The position numbers were made by a program, and so were the translations under genes. This document shows positions 5,498-12,185 of a DNA stretch of 16,900 nt, piece by piece. Origin of the DNA: CAYWTX01 sp964461295 (GTDB taxonomy: Bacteria > Planctomycetota > Phycisphaerae > SM23-33); contig CAYWTX010000544.1 in the NCBI GenBank assembly GCA_964461295.1, positions 1 through 16,900 of the forward strand, given 5' to 3'. Numbering within the stretch: position 1 is the stretch's first letter; every line of letters begins with the position of its first letter. Under the pieces are notes generated by a model, which was not told the DNA's origin, did no database searches, and saw only the letters and a program-made list of their open reading frames with translations.

Positions 5498-7204
5498 ATG
5501 GCTGCTACCGACGAGAAGGGGCCGCGTGTGTCAGGCGACGTGGACCAGCACAACGGCACGGTTCGGCTGGACGCGGCCAGGACCAGCTTTCTGGCCAACC
5601 TCAGCCACGAACTGCGCACTCCGATGAATGGGATCATCGGGATGGCCGATCTGGCCATGGGGACCCTGTTGAGCGCGGAGCAGCGCGACTACCTCCAGGT
5701 CATCAAATCTTCCTCCATGTCGCTGTTGACCCTCATCAACGACCTCCTGGACTTCTCCCGCCTCGTGGCCGGGGACCTGTCGCTGGCCCGGATGGAATTC
5801 AACATCCACAATTGCGTGGAGGACACGGTGGGGGCGCTGATTGCCCAGGCCGTGCGGAAGGGGATCGTGCTCACGTGGCGGACCGACCCTAACGTGCCGG
5901 ACCTGCTCGTGGGCGACCCCGGCCGCCTGCGCCAGGTTCTGCGCTGCCTGCTGGACAATGCCGTCAAGTTCACGCACCAAGGGGAGATCGAGGTCAGCGT
6001 CGCGGCGGTCTCGCGCCGCACTGACGAGGTGGTGCTTCGCGTGGCCGTTCGAGATACCGGCGTGGGCATTCGGCCGGAGGACCGGGAGATGATCTTCGAC
6101 GCGTTCGCGCAGGGGGATCCCTCGGCCACACGGAAGTACGGGGGTTTGGGGTTGGGGTTGGCGATCGCGCGGCATTTGGTGGAACTGATGGGCGGCGAGA
6201 TGAGCGTGCGGAGTGGCGCCGCTGGCGTCGACGGCGAAGCGGGCGAAGCCAGGGAAGGCAGCACGTTCGAGTTCAGCGTGCCCTTCGGCTTGACTGTCCC
6301 GCAGGCCATGCCGGCCCCGGCGGCCTTGCCCAGCGACTTCGGCCCGTTGCGGGCGCTGGTGGTGGGCAGGGCCCCGATGTGTGCCGACCAGCTTTGCGCA
6401 CTGCTGAGCACGCTGCCACTGCGGGTCGAGTCGTGCGGTGCCGAGGAGGCCCGAGAGAAGATCCACAGCGAGAGGCAAGAGGGTTCGCCATTCCGGTTGA
6501 TCGTGCACAACACGCTTGCGGCGGCGGAGGCGTTCGCCCTGATGGAACCCGTCGGCCAGGCCGACGGGCAGGCGGCGGCGAAGACGATCGTTCTCTGCTC
6601 GGCCTGGACGCGGGACGATGCTGCCCTGTGCAGCCGGCACGGCGTGTCGGCATACCTGACGTGGCCGGTCAGCGGTGCGATGCTTCGCCACGCGGTGTCG
6701 GCGGTGTTGGCGCAGGGGGCTGCGGCCGGCGCCGCGCCGCTGATCACGCGGCACTGGCTGCGCGAGCACGGACACCAGGAGGAGCCGCGGACGGATCGAC
6801 CGGCATGGCGGTCGAACGATGCCGCCGGTCTGGCACGAGGCGCGACGGAGGCGGGCCGGCAGGCGCCGGACATCCAGCGGGCACCGCGGCAGGCGGAGAG
6901 CGAGGGGGGATGGCAGGCCGAGGCGGCATCGATGTTCCTGCGAGGCAAGGATGAGGTGGTCCGGCAGATGCGGCAGGCGATCCGGCGCGGCGAGCCGGGC
7001 GCGGCGATGCGGTTGGCGGCGACGATCCGCGGCAACCTGAGCGGCCTTGTCGCCGGGGACGCGGTAGTGGCGGCGGAGGCGTTTCTGGCGGCCGCGGAGC
7101 AGGGCGACCCCGCGGCTGGGGCAGACGCGTTGGCGAAGTTGGAGGTCGAGCTGAACCGGCTGGCGGAAACATTGGAGGAACGACTCCAGACGACGGCGCG
7201 GTAG
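5498..7204 (+). CDS. soluble histidine kinase with degenerate receiver-like and HPt-like domains
   Basis: 568 residues. Only 36 residues precede the phosphoacceptor H37 in FLANLSHELRTPMNGIIGMA, so there is no PAS, GAF, HAMP or membrane input domain. HisKA covers about 25-95. The HATPase domain follows with N154 in LDNAVKF, DTGVGI at 186-191, FDAFAQGD at 200-207 and GGLGLGLAI at 215-223, so the kinase core looks active. Residues 283-408 align with a receiver fold, but the acidic pair is G290-R291, the phosphoacceptor Asp is N338 (RLIVHN) and the conserved Lys is W389 (YLTWPV). Residues 470-568 resemble HPt, but the His of HTLKG is A508 (ATIRG). The kinase may therefore pass phosphate to another protein and use both tail domains for binding. 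ATG 5498 is chosen because GGGAG lies 8 bases upstream. No response regulator gene is adjacent. Confidence 0.88.
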   Translation: MAATDEKGPRVSGDVDQHNGTVRLDAARTSFLANLSHELRTPMNGIIGMADLAMGTLLSAEQRDYLQVIKSSSMSLLTLINDLLDFSRLVAGDLSLARMEFNIHNCVEDTVGALIAQAVRKGIVLTWRTDPNVPDLLVGDPGRLRQVLRCLLDNAVKFTHQGEIEVSVAAVSRRTDEVVLRVAVRDTGVGIRPEDREMIFDAFAQGDPSATRKYGGLGLGLAIARHLVELMGGEMSVRSGAAGVDGEAGEAREGSTFEFSVPFGLTVPQAMPAPAALPSDFGPLRALVVGRAPMCADQLCALLSTLPLRVESCGAEEAREKIHSERQEGSPFRLIVHNTLAAAEAFALMEPVGQADGQAAAKTIVLCSAWTRDDAALCSRHGVSAYLTWPVSGAMLRHAVSAVLAQGAAAGAAPLITRHWLREHGHQEEPRTDRPAWRSNDAAGLARGATEAGRQAPDIQRAPRQAESEGGWQAEAASMFLRGKDEVVRQMRQAIRRGEPGAAMRLAATIRGNLSGLVAGDAVVAAEAFLAAAEQGDPAAGADALAKLEVELNRLAETLEERLQTTAR

Positions 7205-7221
7205 GGGAAGCGAAGGGGCGC

Positions 7222-8682
7222 TCACACGTTGTCGAACAGCGGCGTGGCGGCGGCCACACCGGCGCGGACGGCGTCGGAGTCGGCGACGGGCTGCTTGCGG
7301 ACGGCGCCGAGGATGGGGTCCTTGTCGAGGTAGTACTCCCAGTGGCCCATGGCATCGAGCATGCGCTTGCCCCGGCGGACGTCGTCGATGGTGAGTTTGC
7401 CGTCGCGGACGAGGTCGTAGTAGGGGCCGAGGTCGGTCTGCCTATAGAGGTTGGCGAGTTGGCGGTAGAATTCGACGCGAGGCAGGCGCGTCGGCAGCAC
7501 GGCGTGCAGCGTGTCGTAGCAGGTGTAGTCGTGCGTCAACAACTCGTGGCGGCGCCGGCGGTACAACTCCGTGCCGATCAGCGGGGTCAGGACCGTAAAC
7601 TGCGTGTGCGTGATCTCGCGGGCACGGACGTAGTCCCGCAGGCGTTGGAAGTCGTCGGCCGACCAGTCGGGATCGACGATGAACGCGCCCCAGATGATGA
7701 CGCCGTTGCTCTGGAGGATGTGGATGGCCTCGTCGTTGACGGCGACGGCGTTGGATTTGTTCACGCCGGCCAGAACGTCGTCGGTGGCGCCTTCCAGGCC
7801 CAGGAGGACGGCGTAGAGGCCGACGCCCACCCACTTCTCGACCAACTCGGGGTGCTTGACGATCGAGTCGGTGCGGGCCTCCATCGAGAAGCTCTTGGTG
7901 ACGCCCTCGGCGCGGATGAGGTCGGCGATCTCGTTTTCGCGGCGGACGTTCATCAGGAAGTTGTCGTCCACGAACGTGATGTGCCGCGTGTCGACCAGCT
8001 TGACTTCCTCCAGCACGCGCCGGGCCGACATCTGCCGCGTGCGGCCCTCGTAGAATTCGTGGACGCTGCAGAAGCTGCAGCGATAGGGGCACCCGCGCCC
8101 GGTGGCGACCGAGGAGTCGGGCTTGTCGAACAGGAAGAAGTAGTGCTCGCGGTACTTGCCGACGAGGTCGCGCCGCGGCAGCGGGACGGAGTCCATGTCC
8201 CGCCCGGGCGGGATCACGCGGCGGTTGCGGATGAACCGCCCGTCGCGGTCGCGCCAAATGAGGTTATGGACGCCGGCGAGGCCCCGCCGCTCGGCCAAGG
8301 CGGCCAGGAGTTGCGGGAAGACGAACTCGCCTTCGCCCAGGGCGATGGCATCGACCTGGGGAACCTGGAAGTCCTGCGGCGCCAGCGTGCAATGATGCCC
8401 GCCGATGACCGTGAACGTCTTGCTGTTGTGCTCCTTCACCGTCAGGAGCACCTCGCGGGCGGTGTAGACTTCGGTCGTCAGTGCCGTCACGGCCACCAGG
8501 TTCGGGTGAAAATCCTCCAGCGCGCCGAGCAGGTCCGACTCGATCCGCATGTCGAGGATTCGGACTTCATGCTCGCTCAAGCAGCCGGCGAGGATCTCCA
8601 GCGCCAGCGGCTCAGGCATCGCCGCCAGGCGGAAGCCAAACCCGGCCACCTGGTAATCAGGCTGAATGAGAAGTACGCGCAT
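7222..8682 (-). CDS. B12-binding radical SAM protein, HpnR-like
   Basis: 486 residues. The N-terminal 1-130 region (MRVLLIQPDYQVAG, IGGHHCTLAPQDF, IALGEGE) is the cobalamin-binding-type Rossmann fold of class B radical SAM methyltransferases. The [4Fe-4S] motif is GRGCPYRCSFCSVHEFY with Cys198, Cys202 and Cys205 (CxxxCxxC). Downstream, ITFVDDNFL, FSMEARTDS, LLGLEGATD, TVLTPLIGTELY and HAVLPTRLPRVEFY resemble the hopanoid C-3 methylase HpnR family as I remember it, which methylates an unactivated carbon of hopanoids using SAM and cobalamin. No squalene-hopene cyclase or other lipid gene is in view, so the substrate is open and related B12 radical SAM families are possible. Start at 8682: GGA lies 6 bases upstream and the protein opens at the first beta strand. 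It converges with the kinase gene, 17 bases apart, and is divergent from nth. Confidence 0.85.
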   Translation of the reverse strand: MRVLLIQPDYQVAGFGFRLAAMPEPLALEILAGCLSEHEVRILDMRIESDLLGALEDFHPNLVAVTALTTEVYTAREVLLTVKEHNSKTFTVIGGHHCTLAPQDFQVPQVDAIALGEGEFVFPQLLAALAERRGLAGVHNLIWRDRDGRFIRNRRVIPPGRDMDSVPLPRRDLVGKYREHYFFLFDKPDSSVATGRGCPYRCSFCSVHEFYEGRTRQMSARRVLEEVKLVDTRHITFVDDNFLMNVRRENEIADLIRAEGVTKSFSMEARTDSIVKHPELVEKWVGVGLYAVLLGLEGATDDVLAGVNKSNAVAVNDEAIHILQSNGVIIWGAFIVDPDWSADDFQRLRDYVRAREITHTQFTVLTPLIGTELYRRRRHELLTHDYTCYDTLHAVLPTRLPRVEFYRQLANLYRQTDLGPYYDLVRDGKLTIDDVRRGKRMLDAMGHWEYYLDKDPILGAVRKQPVADSDAVRAGVAAATPLFDNV

Positions 8683-8753
8683 GGCAATTCCAAGTGTCGC
8701 CGCCACACCCCCGGGGCAGTCGAACCCGCGGGGAATTCCTTCCGGCCCGGAAG

Positions 8754-8759
8754 TATACT
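8754..8759 (+). promoter_or_regulatory. possible -10 box for nth
   Basis: TATACT matches five of six bases of the -10 consensus and lies 34 bases before the nth start codon. No convincing -35 box is seen 16-18 bases upstream. The palindrome TTCCGG-C-CCGGAA just before it could be a regulatory site shared with the divergent radical SAM gene. Confidence 0.28.
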
Positions 8760-8793
8760 GTCAGCATCCCCAGGTTTGACTAGGAGAAATTCG

Positions 8794-9474
8794 GTGACTT
8801 GTGCGGCGGCCAGGCAATTGGTGCGGCAGGCGCTGGAAGCATTGCGGCGCGTCCATGGCCGGCGACGATGGTCGCGCAGCGGCTCCGGCGTGACCGAACT
8901 CATGGCCACCATCCTCTCGCAGAACACCACCGCAGTCAACAGCTCCGCCGCCTACCGCCAGCTTCGGCGGCGGTTCCGCACGTGGGATCGCGTCGCCCAG
9001 GCCGACGAGGCCGAGATCGAGCGGCACATCCGCACGGCCGGTCTCAGCCGCGTGAAGGCCCCGCGGATCAAGGCGATCCTGCAGCAGGTGATCGGCGAGC
9101 GAGGCAAGGCCGACCTGGAGTTCCTTCGCGACTGGCCGGCGGAGAAAGCGTACGAGTACCTGACGGGGTTTGGCGGCGTGGGTCCCAAGACGGCGCTGTG
9201 CACGCTGCTGTTCGCGTTTGGCATGCCGGTGTTCCCGGTGGACACGCACATCTATCGCATCGCCCAGCGGCTGGGCGTGTTGAGCGAACGTGTGCCGTTT
9301 GCCCGCGCCCACGAGGCCCTCACGCCCTTGATCGCGCCGGCGGATCGATACGAGATGCACGTTCTGCTGATCGCCCACGGCCGCACGATCTGCCGGGCGC
9401 AGAACCCGAAGTGTGGGGAGTGCGGGCTTCGGCGGTGGTGCGGGTATCGGCCCCCCGCGCGGGCGTGTCGGTGA
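8794..9474 (+). CDS. nth: endonuclease III, DNA glycosylase/AP lyase
   Basis: 226 residues, close to the usual 210-220. The enzyme removes oxidised pyrimidines and cleaves at the abasic site in base excision repair. LMATILSQNT is the family opening. The helix-hairpin-helix GFGGVGPKTALCTLLF carries the catalytic Lys132, and FPVDTHIYRIAQRLG carries the catalytic Asp150. The C-terminal iron-sulfur loop has Cys200, 207, 210 and 216 in exact C-x6-C-x2-C-x5-C spacing. The start is GTG at 8794: GGAGA ends 6 bases before it, and no in-frame ATG lies between it and the conserved core except inside LMATI, too late. It appears to be a single-gene unit divergent from the radical SAM gene and convergent with the toxin-antitoxin operon. 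Function is sure; the exact damage preference within the family is not. Confidence 0.94.
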   Translation: MTCAAARQLVRQALEALRRVHGRRRWSRSGSGVTELMATILSQNTTAVNSSAAYRQLRRRFRTWDRVAQADEAEIERHIRTAGLSRVKAPRIKAILQQVIGERGKADLEFLRDWPAEKAYEYLTGFGGVGPKTALCTLLFAFGMPVFPVDTHIYRIAQRLGVLSERVPFARAHEALTPLIAPADRYEMHVLLIAHGRTICRAQNPKCGECGLRRWCGYRPPARACR

Positions 9475-9488
9475 CTCTCCGGCGAGAG
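9475..9488. terminator. short hairpin between nth and the toxin gene
   Basis: CTCTC (9475-9479) and GAGAG (9484-9488) form a 5-bp stem with loop CGGC directly after the nth stop codon, between convergent genes. Short and without a T-run, so only a weak candidate. Confidence 0.2.
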
Positions 9489-9498
9489 GCGATGCCCT

Positions 9499-9774
9499 TC
9501 AGAAGCTGCGTAACCAGGCTTTCACCTGGTCATGCGCCATCACGTCGTATGCAGTGATCAAGCCCTTCTCGGCGAAGAAGATGATTCGCCAATGCAGTGC
9601 GGCGCAACACTCAAACAAGCCTTTTCGCAGCCGTCTGATCCCCACCCCTGAATGCAGATGGGGGAAGCCGAAGCCGTCACGAAGCGTACAGAGGCAGTCC
9701 GCAATCCGGTTCCGATCGGCGAGGCTCATCTTCGCCACGCGCGCTGCGAAACGCGGATGAAGGTCGATCCTCAT
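9499..9774 (-). CDS. RelE/ParE-superfamily toxin
   Basis: 91 residues. The sequence begins MRIDLHPRFAARVAKMSLAD, has a central RRLRKGLFECCAALHWRIIF and ends VMAHDQVKAWLRSF. This is the plan of RelE/ParE-type toxins: helical N-terminus, basic 'R-L-R-x-G' turn, a beta strand with W/Y-R-I-I-F, and a final helix with an H-D-x-V motif. Such toxins are ribosome-dependent mRNA nucleases or gyrase poisons; sequence alone does not decide which. Its ATG overlaps the stop codon of the antitoxin gene by four bases (CTATGA), so the two are translationally coupled, antitoxin first. No frameshift is seen and the pair looks intact. Base composition is less GC-rich than in the flanking core genes, consistent with acquisition. 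An alternative is a general plasmid-stabilisation-type protein of the same fold. Confidence 0.65.
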   Translation of the reverse strand: MRIDLHPRFAARVAKMSLADRNRIADCLCTLRDGFGFPHLHSGVGIRRLRKGLFECCAALHWRIIFFAEKGLITAYDVMAHDQVKAWLRSF

Positions 9775-10031
9775 AGCTTGCCCGTGAAGGAGCGGGTGCG
9801 GCCCGAAGCCCTGGCGGCCTTGACGTCGGCCTTGACCGCCTTGTGGGCTCGTTCCGCCTGTCTCTCATCGACGTCATATTCGTGCAGGACGTAATCTTCC
9901 GAGTGAACCGCCACGGGGCGCAGCGCCACCACGCGGCCGTCAACCAGGAAGCCCACGTCCTCGCCCTGCAGGGCGCGTTTGAGCCAACTTCCCAGGTTCT
10001 GTCTGCCTTCGGTGATGGATAGAGTCTTCAT
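9771..10031 (-). CDS. antitoxin of the RelE/ParE-like toxin
   Basis: 86 residues. The N-terminus MKTLSITEGRQNLGSWLKRA followed by LQGEDVGFLVDGRVVALRPV matches the Phd/YefM pattern: beta strand, helix with R-x-N-L, then a strand with 'G+xVA.L.P', which forms the DNA-binding dimer. The C-terminal half (residues 45-86) is charged and rich in Ala, Arg and Lys, as in the disordered toxin-binding tail. It should neutralise the toxin encoded immediately downstream and repress its own promoter. The ATG is 6 bases after a perfect TATAAT box, so no room exists for a Shine-Dalgarno site and the mRNA is probably leaderless. No alternative Met is present downstream in the reading frame, and the family-like N-terminus supports this start. 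Confidence 0.65.
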   Translation of the reverse strand: MKTLSITEGRQNLGSWLKRALQGEDVGFLVDGRVVALRPVAVHSEDYVLHEYDVDERQAERAHKAVKADVKAARASGRTRSFTGKL

Positions 10032-10037
10032 AACGAC

Positions 10038-10066
10038 ATTATAGAGACTTCAGGAGGGCGCAGCAA
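10038..10066 (-). promoter_or_regulatory. promoter of the toxin-antitoxin operon
   Basis: On the minus strand a perfect TATAAT (10043 down to 10038) lies 17 bases after TTGCTG (10066 down to 10061), which keeps TTG of the -35 box. The antitoxin ATG begins 6 bases after the -10 box, so transcription would start at or next to the A of ATG. This is the most consensus-like -10 in the window. Confidence 0.6.
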
Positions 10067-10147
10067 GGACCAATCGCCGCATGAAACATACGAGGGTGCG
10101 AACAGTCTTCCTGGCAGCCGCCGGAATCCGGCTAGGATACAGCCAGA

Positions 10148-10216
10148 ATGAGACAGGAGATCCGATTGGCTCCCGAGGCCGTGGATCAGGCGTGGCCGGC
10201 GGACGTGGAACAGCGA
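10148..10216 (+). pseudogene. possible 5' stub of a RelE/ParE toxin gene
   Basis: ATG at 10148 opens a frame reading MRQEIRLAPEAVDQAWPADV. The first 12 residues look like the start of many RelE/ParE toxins (basic strand ending R-L-x-P-x-A), but after about 23 codons the sequence runs into the antitoxin gene in another frame and similarity is lost. It could be what is left of a toxin gene after internal deletion. The evidence is short and it may be chance. Confidence 0.25.
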
Positions 10217-10217
10217 G

Positions 10218-10553
10218 ATGAAAACGATTGCCCTTCCCAAAGCCAAAGACGACCTGTCGAAGTTCCTGCGGCTGGCGGAGAAGGAGGAGATCGTCATTAC
10301 GCGGCACGGCCGGGGGGGGCTGGTGGGCTTCGCGACGGAAGACGACTGGTTCGAGTACCGCCTGGAACACGATCCCCGGTTCCTCAAGCGAATCGCCTCG
10401 GCCAGGCGCAACCTGCAAGAGGGCGAGGGCGTGCCGATCGAGGATTTGGAGCAGCGAGAAGGGACCCCGATGCCAGAGCCGGACACGAAACGCGACATTG
10501 ATGAAGTGCGCTGGGCGCCGCGTGTATTGCCGAGCCTGATTAGGAGGCTCTAG
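10218..10553 (+). CDS. orphan Phd/YefM-type antitoxin
   Basis: 111 residues. The N-terminal half is a Phd/YefM fold: MKTIALPKAKDDLSKFLRLA, then EEIVITRHGRGGLVGFATED, where the strand 'I.ITRHGR...G' is the family signature. The second half (DDWFEYRLEHDPRFLKRIAS and onward) is the toxin-binding tail, with a GEGVPIEDLE stretch typical of the family's C-terminus. About 30 extra residues follow that motif before the stop, which is unusual and suggests readthrough into sequence that was once not coding. GGAA sits 7 bases before the ATG. No toxin gene follows: the next 390 bases hold a palindromic element and unassigned sequence. It could act in cross-regulation with the neighbouring TA pair or be a relic. 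Confidence 0.7.
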   Translation: MKTIALPKAKDDLSKFLRLAEKEEIVITRHGRGGLVGFATEDDWFEYRLEHDPRFLKRIASARRNLQEGEGVPIEDLEQREGTPMPEPDTKRDIDEVRWAPRVLPSLIRRL

Positions 10554-10556
10554 GGT

Positions 10557-10670
10557 CCGTCACGAAATAACCTGAGCAAGCCAGTCTTGGTGGCACAGCT
10601 TTCCAAACTGTGCAGCACAGGTCGGAGACCTGTGCCACCTGGGAAACGTGAACAAGTTGTTTCGTGACGG
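10557..10670. repeat. nested palindromic (REP/MITE-like) element, 114 bp
   Basis: Outer arms CCGTCACGAAATAAC (10557-10571) and GTTGTTTCGTGACGG (10656-10670) are inverted repeats matching at 14 of 15 positions. Inside, GGTGGCACAG (10589-10598) and CTGTGCCACC (10630-10639) are a perfect 10-bp inverted pair. Within these are two adjacent hairpins: GCACAG (10593-10598) / CTGTGC (10608-10613), and GCACAGGTC (10615-10623) / GACCTGTGC (10627-10635) with loop GGA. It begins 3 bases after the orphan antitoxin stop codon. No transposase and no clear target duplication are seen. I recall similar GCACAGGT-type palindromes being repeated in planctomycete genomes; copy number here is unknown. Confidence 0.8.
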
Positions 10671-10900
10671 CGCCTACGCCAGTGAAGCCAGAGGCTTGCT
10701 GGACGAGGAACTGCTCGAAGAAGTCCACATATCTCAAGCCGGTGCGGCCGGTGGCCTGCAATGTCATCGACGGGAACCTGGCGCAAGTGACTTCGGTCAT
10801 TTTGGATTTGGCCTATGGCGACGTCGCCGAGCCGGAAATGGGGCAGAACCACAGGCAGTGGAAGGAGCGACTGCCCGAGCGGGTCAGGAAACACACATAA
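10664..10900 (+). other. unassigned open frame, perhaps decayed coding sequence
   Basis: A frame from GTG 10664, inside the right arm of the palindromic element, runs 78 codons to TAA. Its second half (NVIDGNLAQVTSVILDLAYG and onward) has a protein-like mix of residues and moderately GC-rich third positions, but the first 25 residues do not and there is no ribosome binding site. I do not recognise a family. Apart from the palindromic element I see nothing else in 10554-10945. Confidence 0.2.
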
Positions 10901-10945
10901 GGGCAGCCGGGATAAACCATGGACGTGCTCTAGTTTCCGCGAGCG

Positions 10946-11989
10946 TCAGCCTTCCAGCACGTTCACCAGTTCATCGTAGTGGCTCAGGATCCACGAGCTT
11001 TTGCGGCGGACCATGTGCAGGAAATCGAAGCCGTTGAGCCGCCCGAAGCTGCCGGTGGCGGCGATGGGCAGCACGGCTTCGGCGATCATGGCCTCGCACA
11101 TCAGGTAGGGCACGGCCTGGAGCTCGGCCACCGTGATGACGTTGACGGCGTCGTAGCCCATCATGAACCGCTTGAAGCGGTTCTGGTCGAGGTAGTCGGG
11201 CCAATGGTTGGGGTCGTCCCCGCCGCCGATGATGGAGAACTGCAGGGCGCCGTTTGCCAGGTCGATGACCCGCTGTTGGAGCCTGGCCGCGTCGTAGTCG
11301 ATCACCGCGACGATCTGCCCCTTGCGGAAGAGCATGTTCCCCGGGTGCCAGTCGCCGTGGACGATCTGGAACTGCCAGTCGCCCAGGCCGAGCTGGTTGG
11401 CCTTCTCCGCGCACATGGCGTAGGTCTTCTCGGTGACGCTGACCGTGTCGGTGAGAAGTTCCGCCGGCGGGCGGCGCTCGATGGGCAGTGAGGCCACCGT
11501 GTTGCGGATGGCCTTCATGATGGCGGGGGCGTCGTGGTAACTGCCGGTCGGCGGCGTGTAGTCGCTGCGGAAGTCGGCCAGAAGCTTGTGGTAGAGCCCC
11601 AGGATGCGTCCCGAATGGTACGTGGCGTCGAGCGAGGCATCGTAACTGCCGCCCTCAATGTACTCGAACATCTCGTAGATGCTGCCGCCCTGGAGCAGGA
11701 GGCTGTTGTTCTCGTCGCGGGTGCCCAGCAGGTGGGGCAGGGGGTAGTTCTGGCCTGCGAGCGTGAGTTGGATCTGGTGGGTGAAGGCGACCTTGGCGAG
11801 GTCGTCCTTGCCGCGGGCGCGGCGTTTGAAGAGGAAGCGGCCGCGAGGGCAGTCGATGACGATCTTGGGCGATCTTCGCGAGCCTCGGGGAAACTCCTCG
11901 ATGCGAGAGATAATTCCCAGGTCGTAGTGACTCAAGCAGATCGCCAGTTCCGCAGCGCCAAATGTATTGCGTTCCTTGGTGACCGACAT
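10946..11989 (-). CDS. APH/choline-kinase-fold phosphotransferase
   Basis: 347 residues. The Brenner motif IVHGDWHPGNMLF (H211, D213, N218) provides the catalytic Asp, and VIDYDAARL (D231/D233) the metal-binding Asp, as in the APH phosphotransferase family (Pfam PF01636). The N-terminal lobe has LSHYDLGIISRIEEFPRG, then RFLFKRRARGKDD with a candidate ATP-contacting Lys55, and IYEMFEYIEGGSY as the hinge. The family includes aminoglycoside, choline, spore-coat CotS and type II homoserine kinases (ThrB2). The opening 'HYDLG' and overall plan look closer to the CotS/ThrB2 side than to drug-resistance enzymes, but the substrate cannot be read. Start at 11989 is chosen over the ATG at 12058 because the extension is unlike the family and AGGG lies 7 bases before 11989. 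It is a single-gene unit divergent from the Gfo/Idh gene. Confidence 0.82.
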   Translation of the reverse strand: MSVTKERNTFGAAELAICLSHYDLGIISRIEEFPRGSRRSPKIVIDCPRGRFLFKRRARGKDDLAKVAFTHQIQLTLAGQNYPLPHLLGTRDENNSLLLQGGSIYEMFEYIEGGSYDASLDATYHSGRILGLYHKLLADFRSDYTPPTGSYHDAPAIMKAIRNTVASLPIERRPPAELLTDTVSVTEKTYAMCAEKANQLGLGDWQFQIVHGDWHPGNMLFRKGQIVAVIDYDAARLQQRVIDLANGALQFSIIGGGDDPNHWPDYLDQNRFKRFMMGYDAVNVITVAELQAVPYLMCEAMIAEAVLPIAATGSFGRLNGFDFLHMVRRKSSWILSHYDELVNVLEG

Positions 11990-12115
11990 ATCGCCGCCCT
12001 GACCCTGAGAGACAACCGCCAAGAACGGGAACCGGCAAGACAACCAATATACGGGCACGCCGGCGGTTGGTCAAAAGGAAACGTTTTTCACGGCCGGGCG
12101 TCCGTGCCCTCCCCC

Positions 12116-12144
12116 TTGCCGCCGGCTGCACGCCGCCTTAGTAT
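12116..12144 (+). promoter_or_regulatory. candidate promoter of the first Gfo/Idh/MocA gene
   Basis: TTGCCG (12116-12121) and TAGTAT (12139-12144) are separated by exactly 17 bases, each matching four of six consensus bases. Transcription would start near 12151, giving a leader of about 35 bases before ATG 12186. Confidence 0.42.
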
Positions 12145-12185
12145 CGGCCCCATGCGGGCCGTGTCGGCCCCTGCGAGGAACACCC

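Noticed and set aside
6273..6954. Alternative frames over the kinase tail as evidence of a frameshift
   Set aside because: The kinase frame aligns continuously with receiver-like and HPt-like patterns, so the missing residues are substitutions and not a frame change.
7342..8793. Upstream extension of the nth frame
   Set aside because: It is antisense to the radical SAM gene; the GTG at 8794 has a good ribosome binding site and the nth family start fits there.
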